Shown here: in pieces, positions 1 to 9,077 of the stretch
Position numbering within the stretch: position 1 is the first letter of the stretch
Layout of the letters: each line of letters starts with the position of its first letter
Source of the DNA: Rikenellaceae bacterium
GTDB taxonomy: Bacteria; Bacteroidota; Bacteroidia; Bacteroidales; Rikenellaceae
DNA length: 64,000 nt
Direction of reading: 5' to 3'
Assembly: GCA_015059965.1 (NCBI GenBank)
Contig: SUZM01000003.1
Coordinates: 96,764 to 160,763 of the forward strand
Program-made: the position numbers and the translations under genes
Notes under the pieces: generated by a model
Seen by the model: only the letters and a program-made list of their open reading frames with translations
The model's database searches: none
What the model was told of the DNA's origin: nothing

Positions 1-353
1 CCCTTACGGCTGACCCCTTCCACCTGCAAAATATCCTCCAAACCCTGATCGACAATTCGCTCAAGTACTCCAATACCGAGGTGCGGATCGAGATAGCGGC
101 CCGCGCCAGCGACTCGGGCTTTGAGATCGAGGTATGCGACAACGGTCCGGGGTTGGAGGCGAAGTACTTAGATCGAATCTTTGAAAAGTTCTACCGGATT
201 CCCACGGGCGATGTGCAGAATGTGCGCGGCTTCGGCCTCGGCCTCTACTACGCCCGGCGTGTGGTCGAGGGCCATGGCGGCCGAATTCGTGCCATCAGCA
301 GACCCGGGGCCGGAACCACCCTTCAGATAACCCTTCCCGGCGATGAATCCTAA
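1..353 (+). CDS. Sensor histidine kinase, C-terminal HATPase domain (5' truncated by window edge)
   Basis: Open frame from base 3: LTADPFHLQNILQTLIDNSLKYS (N box), DNGPG, GFGLGLYYARRVVEGHGG (G boxes); overlaps downstream response regulator. Confidence 0.93.
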   Translation, partial: LTADPFHLQNILQTLIDNSLKYSNTEVRIEIAARASDSGFEIEVCDNGPGLEAKYLDRIFEKFYRIPTGDVQNVRGFGLGLYYARRVVEGHGGRIRAISRPGAGTTLQITLPGDES

Positions 354-1035
354 ACCGAAACTGCTTCTTGTGGAGGATGAGCGTATGTTGGCCGAGATCC
401 TCTCCGACACCTTGAAAGATCGTGATTTCGAGGTGCGCACGGTCTTTGATGGCTTGGAGGCCCTCGATCTGGCCCGCCTCTGGCAGCCCGATCTGCTGCT
501 CCTGGATGTGATGATGCCTCGCATGGATGGCTTTACGCTGGCCCGCCACCTGCGGCGTGAGGGTTGTCGGGCTCCGATCCTCTTCCTCACGGCCCGCTCC
601 TCGACCGAGGATGTCGTCAAGGGTTTCGAGTCGGGAGGCAACGACTACCTGAGAAAACCCTTTGCGCTGGATGAGCTGATTGTTCGCGTGCGTGCTCTGC
701 TTGCCCGTTTCGCTCCCCCCTCGGATGGCCAAGAGCTCCTCTTCGAGATTGGCAACTATCGCTTTCGACCCGCCACGGCACAGCTCGAATTCGAGGGAGG
801 CGTAGAGCTCCTCCCCACGCGCGAGGCTGAGGTGCTGGAGCGGCTGTGTCGCCAAACGGGAGAGATTGTTCACCTCTCGCCTCTGCTGCGCGAACTTTGG
901 GGCGACGACACCTTCTTCAATCTCCGCTCACTCAATGTCTTTATCTCGCGCCTGAGGCGCCGCCTTGGTCGCGATCCCCGTATCCGGATTCTCTCTATTC
1001 GCGGAGTGGGGTATAAGTTGATCGTGCGCAGCTGA
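343..1035 (+). CDS. OmpR/PhoB-family response regulator
   Basis: Receiver domain (LLVEDE, LLLDVMMPRMDGF, KPF) plus winged-helix C-terminus (LPTREAEVLERLC, RRRLGRDPRIRILSIRGVGYKL). Confidence 0.95.
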   Translation: MNPKPKLLLVEDERMLAEILSDTLKDRDFEVRTVFDGLEALDLARLWQPDLLLLDVMMPRMDGFTLARHLRREGCRAPILFLTARSSTEDVVKGFESGGNDYLRKPFALDELIVRVRALLARFAPPSDGQELLFEIGNYRFRPATAQLEFEGGVELLPTREAEVLERLCRQTGEIVHLSPLLRELWGDDTFFNLRSLNVFISRLRRRLGRDPRIRILSIRGVGYKLIVRS

Positions 1036-1049
1036 CCTATCCCGGGGCC

Positions 1050-1664
1050 TCAGAAGGAGTGGAAGTAGAGGCGCACCTGATCCCAGGCCCTTTGGCGCAA
1101 CTCTTCGGGGGTGATCAGAAAGCAGAGCATGCCGCAGTCGTAGAGCCGTAGCCCCCAGCGCTCCTGCTCGTCGATCTGCAGCAGCGAGATATGTTCGGGA
1201 TAGAGCTCTTTAATCTCCTCATAGTAGGGCCTGCCTAGCAGCTTGAAGCTGTCGAAATCCTCATCAGCCCATGAAAATGTGAGCCGTTCGGCCGGCAGAA
1301 AGGCCGCCTCGCCATCTTCGTAGGTGATCGGACGGGGCTCCAGCTCTTCGCATGTGGGCGAGTAGAGCACACGAAAACTCTCCGCCGGCCACTCGCCGAG
1401 CCCGAAGTGTCCCTCTTCGATATCCAACCGTTCGACATACTCCCCGATGGCGGCAAAGAAGTAGAGCATTCCCCGGTGGGGCAGAAGGCCCTCCCTGTCG
1501 TATGGGATGAGCTCCTCGCAACGGATCTGCGCCACGAAGAGGAGCGGATCACCGCCTTCGGTGCAGGGGTATTCCCACTGCGCCGGCAGATCGGCCGCAC
1601 CCCACCATTTGCTCTGCGCAAAACCGGGGTCGTCGTTTGGCTGAAATTTCAATTCAATGGCCAT
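1050..1664 (-). CDS. YwqG/DUF1963-like protein
   Basis: KWWGAADLPAQWEYP, PLLFVAQIRCEEL, GMLYFF pattern of the DUF1963 family. Confidence 0.7.
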   Translation of the reverse strand: MAIELKFQPNDDPGFAQSKWWGAADLPAQWEYPCTEGGDPLLFVAQIRCEELIPYDREGLLPHRGMLYFFAAIGEYVERLDIEEGHFGLGEWPAESFRVLYSPTCEELEPRPITYEDGEAAFLPAERLTFSWADEDFDSFKLLGRPYYEEIKELYPEHISLLQIDEQERWGLRLYDCGMLCFLITPEELRQRAWDQVRLYFHSF

Positions 1665-1756
1665 TTCTATTCTTTTTGTATCAATAGTACTCTGGGGATT
1701 GTATGGGGAATAGAAAAATCAGGGAACCCTTTTGAGGCTCCCTGATTTCGTATCGT

Positions 1757-4438
1757 TTATCGACCGTTGTTTACGATCTGGTCGTGCAGACGGTTGTTGT
1801 AGGCCTCCTCCTTGAGGAGCTTCTCCAGGGTGAGGTGCATGCGGTAACGCCAGTAGTAGCGCGGGATAGCGGGCACGTTGATGCGCTCCTCTTGCGGAAT
1901 CCAGCGGCGCAGCTCTCCATCCTCGGCCAACCAATCCTGCAGGGGCAGGATCACCAGCATCGAGGGCGAGGCGAGGTGCTGATTGAGGATCTTCTCGGCA
2001 ATCCAGGGCTCGCAGAACTGCGGAGCCGCACCACCCTCCCAGAGGGCGCTGTTGAAGAAGCGCTGCGTAGTGTCGCGGTCCTCCTCCCACCAGGCACGGA
2101 TCGGAGCCATGTCGTGGGTCGAGGTGGCCGATACCGAGCGGTAGGGGTACCAATAGGTGTTGCCGAACTCGGCCTTCGGATCCTTCGGCATGCGCTGGAT
2201 CTCGAGCGAGAGGATCTGCAGGTCGTTCATCACCTGCGGAACGCAGTCGGGGATCATACCCAGGTCCTCACCGCAAACCAGCATCTGCGTGGCGGCTAAC
2301 AGGGGCGGCAGCTTGCGCATGGCCTCCTGGCGCCAGAACTCGTTGTGGCGACGGTAGTAGAAGTCGTTGTAGAGGCGGTCGAAGGCAGCCCGCTCGCCAT
2401 CGTTCATGGCGCGGTAGCTGTAGGTGAACTGGGCCGAGATGCGCGGGTGGTACTGACCACGCTTGACGGGATCCTCGATGAAGAGCACCTCGTCGAGCAG
2501 CCCCATCAGACCGTCGGCAATGCGGCGCGAGCGATCGTCCTCCTTACCGGCAAAGAGGGTCTCAATCTTGCGCTGGGTCGAAACCTCCTCGCGCAGCGTG
2601 AAGCGGCCGTAGCCGGCATCCCAGAGGTAGTTGTCGCGAACCTCCTGGGCGGCATCGCCAAAGAAGTCATCGAGCATGTAGTTGTAGATGTAGGGCTCCA
2701 CATGGCGCTGGTAGTTGAACCAGAGGCCGTAGCCGCGAATCTCATCCTCGAAGAAGGGGAGGGCGGGGTTGAAGTGGCCCAACAGACCGTGTACGCACTC
2801 GTAGGGGATCTCCCAGATGCGGAAGAAGCCCAGGATGTGGTCGATGCGGTAGGCATCGAAATACTCAGCCATCTTCTGGAAGCGGGCCTTCCACCAGGCA
2901 AAGCCATCCTCGGCCATCTTCTCCCAGTTGTAGGTCGGGAAGCCCCAGTTCTGGCCCAAAATCGAGAAGTCATCGGGCGGAGCACCGGCCTGCGAATTCA
3001 TGTGGAAGAGGTCGGGATTCACCCAGGCATCGCAGCTCGTGCGGCTGATGCCGATGGGAATATCACCCTTCAGGATCACACCGTGGGCGTGGGCATAGTT
3101 GCGCACCTCGGTAAGCTGCTTGTCGAGGTGATACTGCGTGAAGTAGGCCAGAGCAACCTCCTGGTAGGCCTCGCTCTTGGGCGAGGTGTACTTCTCGATC
3201 GCCTTCTTGTCGTATTTGGCCCACTTGCCCCACTGCGAGAAGTCGGGCGTGTGGTGCTTGTCGCGCAGCGAGCAGAAGGCGGCATAGGGGCGCAACCAGT
3301 GCTCGTTACGCTCGAAGAAGGTCTTGAACTCCTTCGAGGCAAGGGTCTTTTCGCCGATCTCGGCAAAGATCGCCTTCAGATACTCCTGCTTCGAGTTGTT
3401 TACGCGCTCGTAGTCCACCTCCCACAACTCGTTGAGCTCCTTGCCCAACTTCTGGAACTTGGTCATGGCAGCCTTCGACTTGAGCTTGCCGACACCGGCC
3501 AGGTTGATGAACATGGGGTGCAGGGCGAAGGTCGAGTTGGCGTTGTAGGGGTAGGAGTCCTGCCACGTTCCGGTCATCGTCGTGTCGTTGATCGGCAGAA
3601 TCTGAATCACCTTCATGCCGGTCTTCTCGGCCCAATCTACCATCTTCTTCAGGTCGTAGAACTCACCCACGCCGAAGCTCTCCTCCGAGCGGAGCGAGAA
3701 GACGGGGATGGCCACACCGGCACCCTTCCAGGGGGCCTGCGACGAACGATAGCGAGACTCGCTGAGGGCCGTACACTCCTTCGTGGCGGGCATCTTCTGC
3801 TCCCAGCGACGGTTCTGACCAGCCTCCCAGGCGACTACCTCGCCCGTCGAACTCTTCTTGATGAGGTATTTGTAGCTAAAGCCCGCGGTGAGCTTTCCGG
3901 CCTTGACGGCCACCTTCCAGGTGGGGTAGCAGGCATCGCTCATCACCAGAGCCTTCTCGGCCTCCCAGTTGCCCAGTGCAGCGGGCTCGCCCACTACGCA
4001 GAGCACCTCGTCGGGGCGTACCATCGGCGCCTCGACCTGCAAGAGGATGGTTCCGGGTGCGGCCACAGCCTCCTTCTGGCGCTTCTGGCGCGAGAAGATA
4101 CCCTCGGTGAAGGCCGACGTGAAGAGCGAGGCCTCCTCGGGCATATCCCACCAGCGGTCGATCAGGCGGCAGCCGGCAAGGCTTTTGTTCGCGGCAAAGC
4201 GGTGGGCGCGACCTCCCCACTCTTCGCGCAGGGTCTGCCCCTCGGCACCCTCCACGCGGTAGTTGTAGTCGAAAGCGGCTCCTTCGGGAACCTCCAGTGC
4301 AAGCGTCCATACCCCCTCCTGGTAGCGCATGGCATAGACAGGCTCGAGGTTCAGGCGCTCGGCATCGGTGGAACGAATCACCATCACCAGGTTTTCACCC
4401 CATGCGGTGGCATATTCCAACTGAAAATTGATTTTCAT
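1757..4438 (-). CDS. malQ: 4-alpha-glucanotransferase (GH77) with N-terminal starch-binding domains
   Basis: 893 aa; GVAIPVFSLRSEESFGVGEFYDLKKMVDWA, YRIDHILGFFRIWEIP, CGEDLGMIPDCV, SVSATSTHDMAPIRAWWEED. Confidence 0.95.
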   Translation of the reverse strand: MKINFQLEYATAWGENLVMVIRSTDAERLNLEPVYAMRYQEGVWTLALEVPEGAAFDYNYRVEGAEGQTLREEWGGRAHRFAANKSLAGCRLIDRWWDMPEEASLFTSAFTEGIFSRQKRQKEAVAAPGTILLQVEAPMVRPDEVLCVVGEPAALGNWEAEKALVMSDACYPTWKVAVKAGKLTAGFSYKYLIKKSSTGEVVAWEAGQNRRWEQKMPATKECTALSESRYRSSQAPWKGAGVAIPVFSLRSEESFGVGEFYDLKKMVDWAEKTGMKVIQILPINDTTMTGTWQDSYPYNANSTFALHPMFINLAGVGKLKSKAAMTKFQKLGKELNELWEVDYERVNNSKQEYLKAIFAEIGEKTLASKEFKTFFERNEHWLRPYAAFCSLRDKHHTPDFSQWGKWAKYDKKAIEKYTSPKSEAYQEVALAYFTQYHLDKQLTEVRNYAHAHGVILKGDIPIGISRTSCDAWVNPDLFHMNSQAGAPPDDFSILGQNWGFPTYNWEKMAEDGFAWWKARFQKMAEYFDAYRIDHILGFFRIWEIPYECVHGLLGHFNPALPFFEDEIRGYGLWFNYQRHVEPYIYNYMLDDFFGDAAQEVRDNYLWDAGYGRFTLREEVSTQRKIETLFAGKEDDRSRRIADGLMGLLDEVLFIEDPVKRGQYHPRISAQFTYSYRAMNDGERAAFDRLYNDFYYRRHNEFWRQEAMRKLPPLLAATQMLVCGEDLGMIPDCVPQVMNDLQILSLEIQRMPKDPKAEFGNTYWYPYRSVSATSTHDMAPIRAWWEEDRDTTQRFFNSALWEGGAAPQFCEPWIAEKILNQHLASPSMLVILPLQDWLAEDGELRRWIPQEERINVPAIPRYYWRYRMHLTLEKLLKEEAYNNRLHDQIVNNGR

Positions 4439-4504
4439 AGAATTTTATGTGTTATGATGTTTGTTATTTGCTGTCAAATTTTGACTAAAATCTCAATTAA
4501 CCAA

Positions 4505-4512
4505 ACAAAGGT
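4505..4512 (-). promoter_or_regulatory. Candidate -7 box (TACCTTTG) upstream of malQ
   Basis: CAAAGGTA on + strand, about 67 bp before the malQ ATG. Confidence 0.5.
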
Positions 4513-4548
4513 AACATTTTTTTTAGAGAATACCAAATTGTATGGTGC

Positions 4549-5157
4549 TTAATCCTCCAGCAGCCGTTCACGCAGGGCGTGGCAGCTCTTTTCGGGGGCT
4601 TCGCGGTCGAACCAGTAGCCGCAGATTCCCTGATTTTCTGCTGCGGCGATGTTTTCGCGCCGATCGTCGATGAAGAGGCTCTCGGCCCCCAGCAGGGCGT
4701 AGCGCTCCTTGAGGATTTGGTAGATGCGCGGCTCGGGTTTCACGGTCCGCTCTTCGCACGAGATCACCTCTCCGTCGAAGAGCCGGTAGATGGGGCGGGT
4801 GCGCAGGAAGTCGATAAACTCGCGCGACATATTGGAGAGGACGTAGAGCCGATAGCCGGCAGCCTTCAGGTCGCGGATTAGGGCCTCGGTGGGGGCGATC
4901 TCCTCCTGCTTGTCGATGGCCAGGCGGACATACTCCCGGCACTGCTCGCGGCTGACCCCCTTCTCCCGGCACAAGAGGTCGATCACCTCATCGAGCGTGA
5001 GCGTTCCGCGGTCATACTCCTCCCAGAAGAGGGGCATCTTCGGAAAGCGGACAAAGGCGAAAAAATCGATGAAATCGGGGGTACACTTGGCCGGGTCGCG
5101 ACGAAAGAGGACACCGCCCAGATCGAAGATTACGTTTTTTATCGGTTGGTTTTTCAT
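4549..5157 (-). CDS. HAD-family hydrolase (HAD-IA type)
   Basis: VIFDLGGVLFRRD, LYVLSNMSREF, KPEPRIYQIL, LFIDDRRENIAAAE; start placed at MKNQPIKN. Confidence 0.9.
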   Translation of the reverse strand: MKNQPIKNVIFDLGGVLFRRDPAKCTPDFIDFFAFVRFPKMPLFWEEYDRGTLTLDEVIDLLCREKGVSREQCREYVRLAIDKQEEIAPTEALIRDLKAAGYRLYVLSNMSREFIDFLRTRPIYRLFDGEVISCEERTVKPEPRIYQILKERYALLGAESLFIDDRRENIAAAENQGICGYWFDREAPEKSCHALRERLLED

Positions 5158-5178
5158 GCTATTGGTCAATTTTCTGCC

Positions 5179-5234
5179 CAAAGGTAACGAAAAGTCGCGA
5201 AATTTGCAAAATTGCCCCTCACGCTATACCTTTG
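5179..5234. promoter_or_regulatory. Symmetric divergent promoter pair for the HAD gene (-) and patatin gene (+)
   Basis: +: TTTG(5203-5206)/N20/TACCTTTG(5227-5234); -: TTTG(5210-5207)/N20/TACCTTTG(5186-5179); both -33 boxes lie in TTTGCAAA. Confidence 0.75.
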
Positions 5235-5255
5235 CGGGAAAATGATCGAATAAAC

Positions 5256-6134
5256 ATGGCTGAACCGACAACTCTAAAAAGGGTACTCCTGACCTCCCGC
5301 TCGGGGTTGATCTTGGAGGGAGGAGGCATGCGCGGGGTCTTCACCTGCGGCGTGCTCGACTCGCTGATGGATCGCGGCATACGCTTTCCCTACACCATTG
5401 GTGTCAGTGCCGGAGCCTGTAACGGGTTATCGTACCTCTCACGCCAGAGAGGAAGGGCCAAGTACAGCAACATCGACCTTTTGGAGAAGCACCGTTACAT
5501 CGGTATCCGACACCTGCTTCTGAAGGGGAACATCATGGATTTCGACCTCTTGTTCGACGAGTTCCCCAACCGCATCATCCCCTACGACTACGCCGCTTAT
5601 GCCGCTTCGCCGGATCGGTACGAGATGGTAACCACCGACTGCCTGACGGGCAAAGCCTGCTATTGGGAGGAGAAACACTCGCCCGAGCGTATCATCGAGA
5701 TTGTGCGGGCCTCGAGCAGCCTTCCGTTTGTCTCGCCCATTGCCCATGTGGATGGCCGCCCGATGCTCGATGGGGGCATTGCCGACTCGATCCCTTTGGA
5801 GCGAGCCCGCTCGCTCGGTTACACGGACAACGTGGTGGTGCTGACACGCAACAAAGGGTATCGCAAAGCCCAGAAACCAACCCCCGTTCCCTTCCCCTTC
5901 TACCGCCGGTATCCTGCCCTGCGAGCGGCTATTGCCCGACGCAACAGCCTCTATAACGAGCAGATCGACCACATCGAGAAGCTCGAGGCACAGGGACTTC
6001 TTACGGTGATCCGCCCCGAGGCCCCCATCACCATCGACCGCCTGGAACGTGATCCGCGAAAACTCCTGAAGCTCTACGATGAGGGCTATCGGCTGGCCGA
6101 GGAGGTGGCCTTTGCGGCTCAAGGTTCCGAGTAG
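5256..6134 (+). CDS. Patatin-like phospholipase
   Basis: GLILEGGGMRGVFTCGVLDSL, GVSAGACNG (GxSxG), DGGIADSIPL (DGG); start at MAEPTTLK. Confidence 0.92.
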   Translation: MAEPTTLKRVLLTSRSGLILEGGGMRGVFTCGVLDSLMDRGIRFPYTIGVSAGACNGLSYLSRQRGRAKYSNIDLLEKHRYIGIRHLLLKGNIMDFDLLFDEFPNRIIPYDYAAYAASPDRYEMVTTDCLTGKACYWEEKHSPERIIEIVRASSSLPFVSPIAHVDGRPMLDGGIADSIPLERARSLGYTDNVVVLTRNKGYRKAQKPTPVPFPFYRRYPALRAAIARRNSLYNEQIDHIEKLEAQGLLTVIRPEAPITIDRLERDPRKLLKLYDEGYRLAEEVAFAAQGSE

Positions 6135-6145
6135 TCTGTCCCCTC

Positions 6146-6204
6146 TAAAAAAAAAGAGATTATCCATGCCATCGGTTGGCCGATGACGTGGATAATCTCT
6201 TTTT
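6146..6204. terminator. Bidirectional intrinsic terminator between convergent genes
   Basis: AAAAAGAGATTATCCA...TGGATAATCTCTTTTT inverted repeat flanked by A and T runs. Confidence 0.85.
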
Positions 6205-6222
6205 GGGGGATAACGTAGCGGA

Positions 6223-6966
6223 CTAATCGATGTTCTTGCCGCTGCGGCCCGATCTGCCGACCGAGCGACGAAGCAGGTAGTTCACCAGCTCCTCCTTGTA
6301 GGAGTCGCCGATCGGAATGTAGGTCTCCTTGTCCATGATGATGCGGGCACGCTCGATCTCCTGGATCTGGCGCGTATTGACGATCCAGGAGCGGTGTACC
6401 TGCAGGAAGTGGTCGGGCAGGCACTTCTTCATCTGGGCGAAGGTGGCGTAGGTAACCAACGGCTTGGAGTTGTCTTCCAAGACGAGGCGCAGGTAGTCAC
6501 TCAGCCCCTGAATGTAGCGAATGGTGTCGGTCTTGATGCGAACCCACTTGCAGTCGGTGCGCACGAAGAGGGTATCCTCGCGGCGGTGGGCGCTGCTCTG
6601 CTGCAGGAGTTCATACTGCGTGCGCAGGCGCTCCGAGGCCCGTTGGAACTCCTTGTATCCGTAAGGCTTGACGATATAATCCACAGCGCCTACCTTATAG
6701 CTGTCGGCGGCATACTCCGTGTAGGCGGTAACAAAGACCACCAGGGGGCAGCGCGAGAGCGACTCGACAAAGTCCAGGCCGTTCAGCCCCAGCATGTTGA
6801 TATCGGTAAAGATGGCATCGACCGACTCTTCGGAGAGGACGCGCATGGCCTCGATGGGGCTGTCGCAGGCGGCGACCAACTCCAGGTAGGGGGTCTTTTC
6901 CACATAGTGTTGCATTTTTTCGAGAGCTACGGGCTCGTCATCCACTACAATACATCTGATTTTCAT
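6223..6966 (-). CDS. LytTR-family response regulator
   Basis: CIVVDDEPVALEKM, FTDINMLGLNGLDF; LytTR domain (IRYIQGLSDYLRLVLEDNSKPLVTYATFAQMKKCLPDHFLQVHRSWIVN). Confidence 0.95.
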   Translation of the reverse strand: MKIRCIVVDDEPVALEKMQHYVEKTPYLELVAACDSPIEAMRVLSEESVDAIFTDINMLGLNGLDFVESLSRCPLVVFVTAYTEYAADSYKVGAVDYIVKPYGYKEFQRASERLRTQYELLQQSSAHRREDTLFVRTDCKWVRIKTDTIRYIQGLSDYLRLVLEDNSKPLVTYATFAQMKKCLPDHFLQVHRSWIVNTRQIQEIERARIIMDKETYIPIGDSYKEELVNYLLRRSVGRSGRSGKNID

Positions 6967-8119
6967 CTTTTGTCGGAAGTTTTAGTGAGACATGATATGA
7001 GGACTCCTGACGTTCAGTGGTCAGCGAGTGTTTTTTGCCATAGAGGATTTGCAGGCGTTTGCGGATGTTCTTCAGACCGATTCCGCCATGTGTGTCGGCC
7101 GGACTCTCGGTCGGGCAGCTGTTCACGCAGCTGAAGTGCAACTCCTGCTCGTTGGCCGTAAGCTCAATCCGAATGAAGGAGTTGCCTTCATAGGAGATGC
7201 CGTGTTTGAAGGCGTTCTCGATGAAGATGATGAAGATCAGAGGGGGGATGAAGATCTTGGCGGCCTGCTCCTCCGAGGGGGTGTGGAATTGGATCGAGAC
7301 CCGCTTCTTGGAGTAGCGCACCGACATCAGCGAGATGTAGTTCTTCAGAAAGGCAATCTCCTGCGAGAGGGCGATGCGCTGCGGAGAACTCTCGTAGAGG
7401 ATGTAACGCATCATGCCCGAGAGCTCGAGGATCATCTCCTGGGCCTTCTGGGCGTTGAGCTCCACCATGCCGTGGATGTTGTTCAGGCTGTTCATCAGGA
7501 AGTGGGGGCTGATCTGCGCCCTCAGCTGCGAGAGTTCGTGGCGGATGTGAATCTTTTCAAGCTCCTCCATGCGGCGCTGCTCCTGAAAGGTTCGGAAGGT
7601 CAGGCGGATGGCCATATTGCAACCCAGCATGAGAAAGGCGATCAGCGTATCCATGATCACCGGCCCGGGGATGCGGTGGCCGAAGTGGGGCTGCAACTCC
7701 TCGTGAGTGCTCTGCGAAGCCTTCGGATCGAGAATCGGCTCGCCCGGCGGGGCATCCTGCGCAATCTGCTCATGAAGATTGAGGGCTTTGTAACGCTCGC
7801 GCTCGCGGTTGTGGTGCTTGAAGACAATGAGGAAGAAGAGCCCCAACAGAAGGAGGGTTCCCGCCAGATAGTGGATGTTCTTGCGCCGGAAGAGCAGCAG
7901 CGGGATCAGCACCAGGTTGTGGATCAGGAAGAGAATCAGAAAGGGGATCAGGCCGCGCCAGGCGCCCAGGATGTACTCCCATTCGATGGTGCCGTTGTCG
8001 AAGGCCGTGCCACCGGTGCGCACGATCGGAAAGAGCAGAACAATCCCCCACAGCACCCCGTAGAGGAGGTGTTCGTAGTAGCGCAGGTTGCTCTTTTTAG
8101 GGTCGCCAAATCGTTTCAT
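6938..8119 (-). CDS. LytS/YehU-type sensor histidine kinase (PF06580-like)
   Basis: N-terminal TM helices; LRAQISPHFLMNSLNNIHGMVELN, PLIFIIFIENAFKHG, GGIGLKNIRKRLQILYG; 3' end overlaps the LytTR gene. Confidence 0.94.
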   Translation of the reverse strand: MKRFGDPKKSNLRYYEHLLYGVLWGIVLLFPIVRTGGTAFDNGTIEWEYILGAWRGLIPFLILFLIHNLVLIPLLLFRRKNIHYLAGTLLLLGLFFLIVFKHHNRERERYKALNLHEQIAQDAPPGEPILDPKASQSTHEELQPHFGHRIPGPVIMDTLIAFLMLGCNMAIRLTFRTFQEQRRMEELEKIHIRHELSQLRAQISPHFLMNSLNNIHGMVELNAQKAQEMILELSGMMRYILYESSPQRIALSQEIAFLKNYISLMSVRYSKKRVSIQFHTPSEEQAAKIFIPPLIFIIFIENAFKHGISYEGNSFIRIELTANEQELHFSCVNSCPTESPADTHGGIGLKNIRKRLQILYGKKHSLTTERQESSYHVSLKLPTKDENQMYCSG

Positions 8120-8153
8120 CGCTTTTGGGGTCGGGCTTTCGGGCCTCTGTTTC

Positions 8154-8215
8154 GAGGTGCTTCAGCCACACTTTAAGGCTTGTCTGGCAGCCTTTTGGGG
8201 GCTGAAACTCACCTC
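8154..8215 (-). promoter_or_regulatory. Structured 5' leader of the LytS/LytTR operon (three-stem nested hairpin)
   Basis: GAGGTG/CACCTC, TTCAGCC/GGCTGAA and AAGGCT/AGCCTT nested pairs within 62 nt, between a candidate TAAATTTG box (8247-8240) and the ATG at 8119. Confidence 0.5.
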
Positions 8216-8393
8216 TTGCGGGTTCACAGTTTTAGTTTACAAATTTAATAAAAATATGTGATAAGCCAACTCTAATTCTACCTAAAACACATTTCGTTCG
8301 ATAAATAAACGCTTTTTCAAATCGAAAAAAGTTGCGATTCGCGATCTCGGATTGCCGATTCTTTTGTACCTTTGTGGCCAAAACAAATTCTAT

Positions 8394-9077
8394 ATGAACA
8401 AGGTATCGGAAAACCCTTTCAAAAACCGAATGAGCAGCCAGACTGCTCTGATGCTGGTTTCTGTGCTCTTTGTGAGTCTCTACCTGATCTCCAATGTGAT
8501 GGCCGTTAAGGTGATCGACCTCTTCGGACTCTTCTATTTCGATGCCGGCACCATCACCTTTCCCTTTGCCTATATGTTGGGCGATGTGCTGACCGAGATT
8601 TGGGGCTACCGCACGGCCCGTCGAGTGATCTGGATGACCCTGCTCTGCAATATCATGATGGTGATCTGCACACAGATCGGGGTGTGGCTCCCTGCGCCGG
8701 ACTACCTGCACGAAACGGCTACGGCCTACAACCACATCTTCAGCTATGTGCCGCGCATTGTCCTCGGCTCGCTCGTGGGCTTTCTCTTGGGCGAGCTCTC
8801 CAATGCCTGGTTCATGGAGCGGATCAAGCAGAAGACCCGTGGCCGACGCCTCTGGGTGCGCACGATCGGCAGTTCGATGGTGGCCTACCTCTTCGACTCG
8901 CTCCCCTTTGTGCTGATCGGATTCTTCGGGACGGTCTCCACGCACGACCTGCTGCTGATGATCCTCTTCCAATACCTCTCAAAACTCCTGATCGAAGCCA
9001 TCTGCGGCACACCGCTGGCCTATATGGTGATCTATTGGATTAAAGAACACACCCGCTATCATGGAGAGATACAGTAA
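8394..9077 (+). CDS. Queuosine precursor transporter, YhhQ/VUT family
   Basis: VSLYLISNVMAVKVIDLFGLFYFDAGTITFPFAYMLGDVLTEIWGYRTAR, GEIQ terminus; TACCTTTG box at 8367-8374; start at MNKVSENP. Confidence 0.9.
   Translation: MNKVSENPFKNRMSSQTALMLVSVLFVSLYLISNVMAVKVIDLFGLFYFDAGTITFPFAYMLGDVLTEIWGYRTARRVIWMTLLCNIMMVICTQIGVWLPAPDYLHETATAYNHIFSYVPRIVLGSLVGFLLGELSNAWFMERIKQKTRGRRLWVRTIGSSMVAYLFDSLPFVLIGFFGTVSTHDLLLMILFQYLSKLLIEAICGTPLAYMVIYWIKEHTRYHGEIQ

Noticed and set aside
2345-4552. 735-aa plus-strand ORF antisense to malQ
   Set aside because: Low-complexity V/L/G/E/H-rich translation with no domain; a shadow ORF of a well-supported GH77 gene in GC-rich coding sequence.
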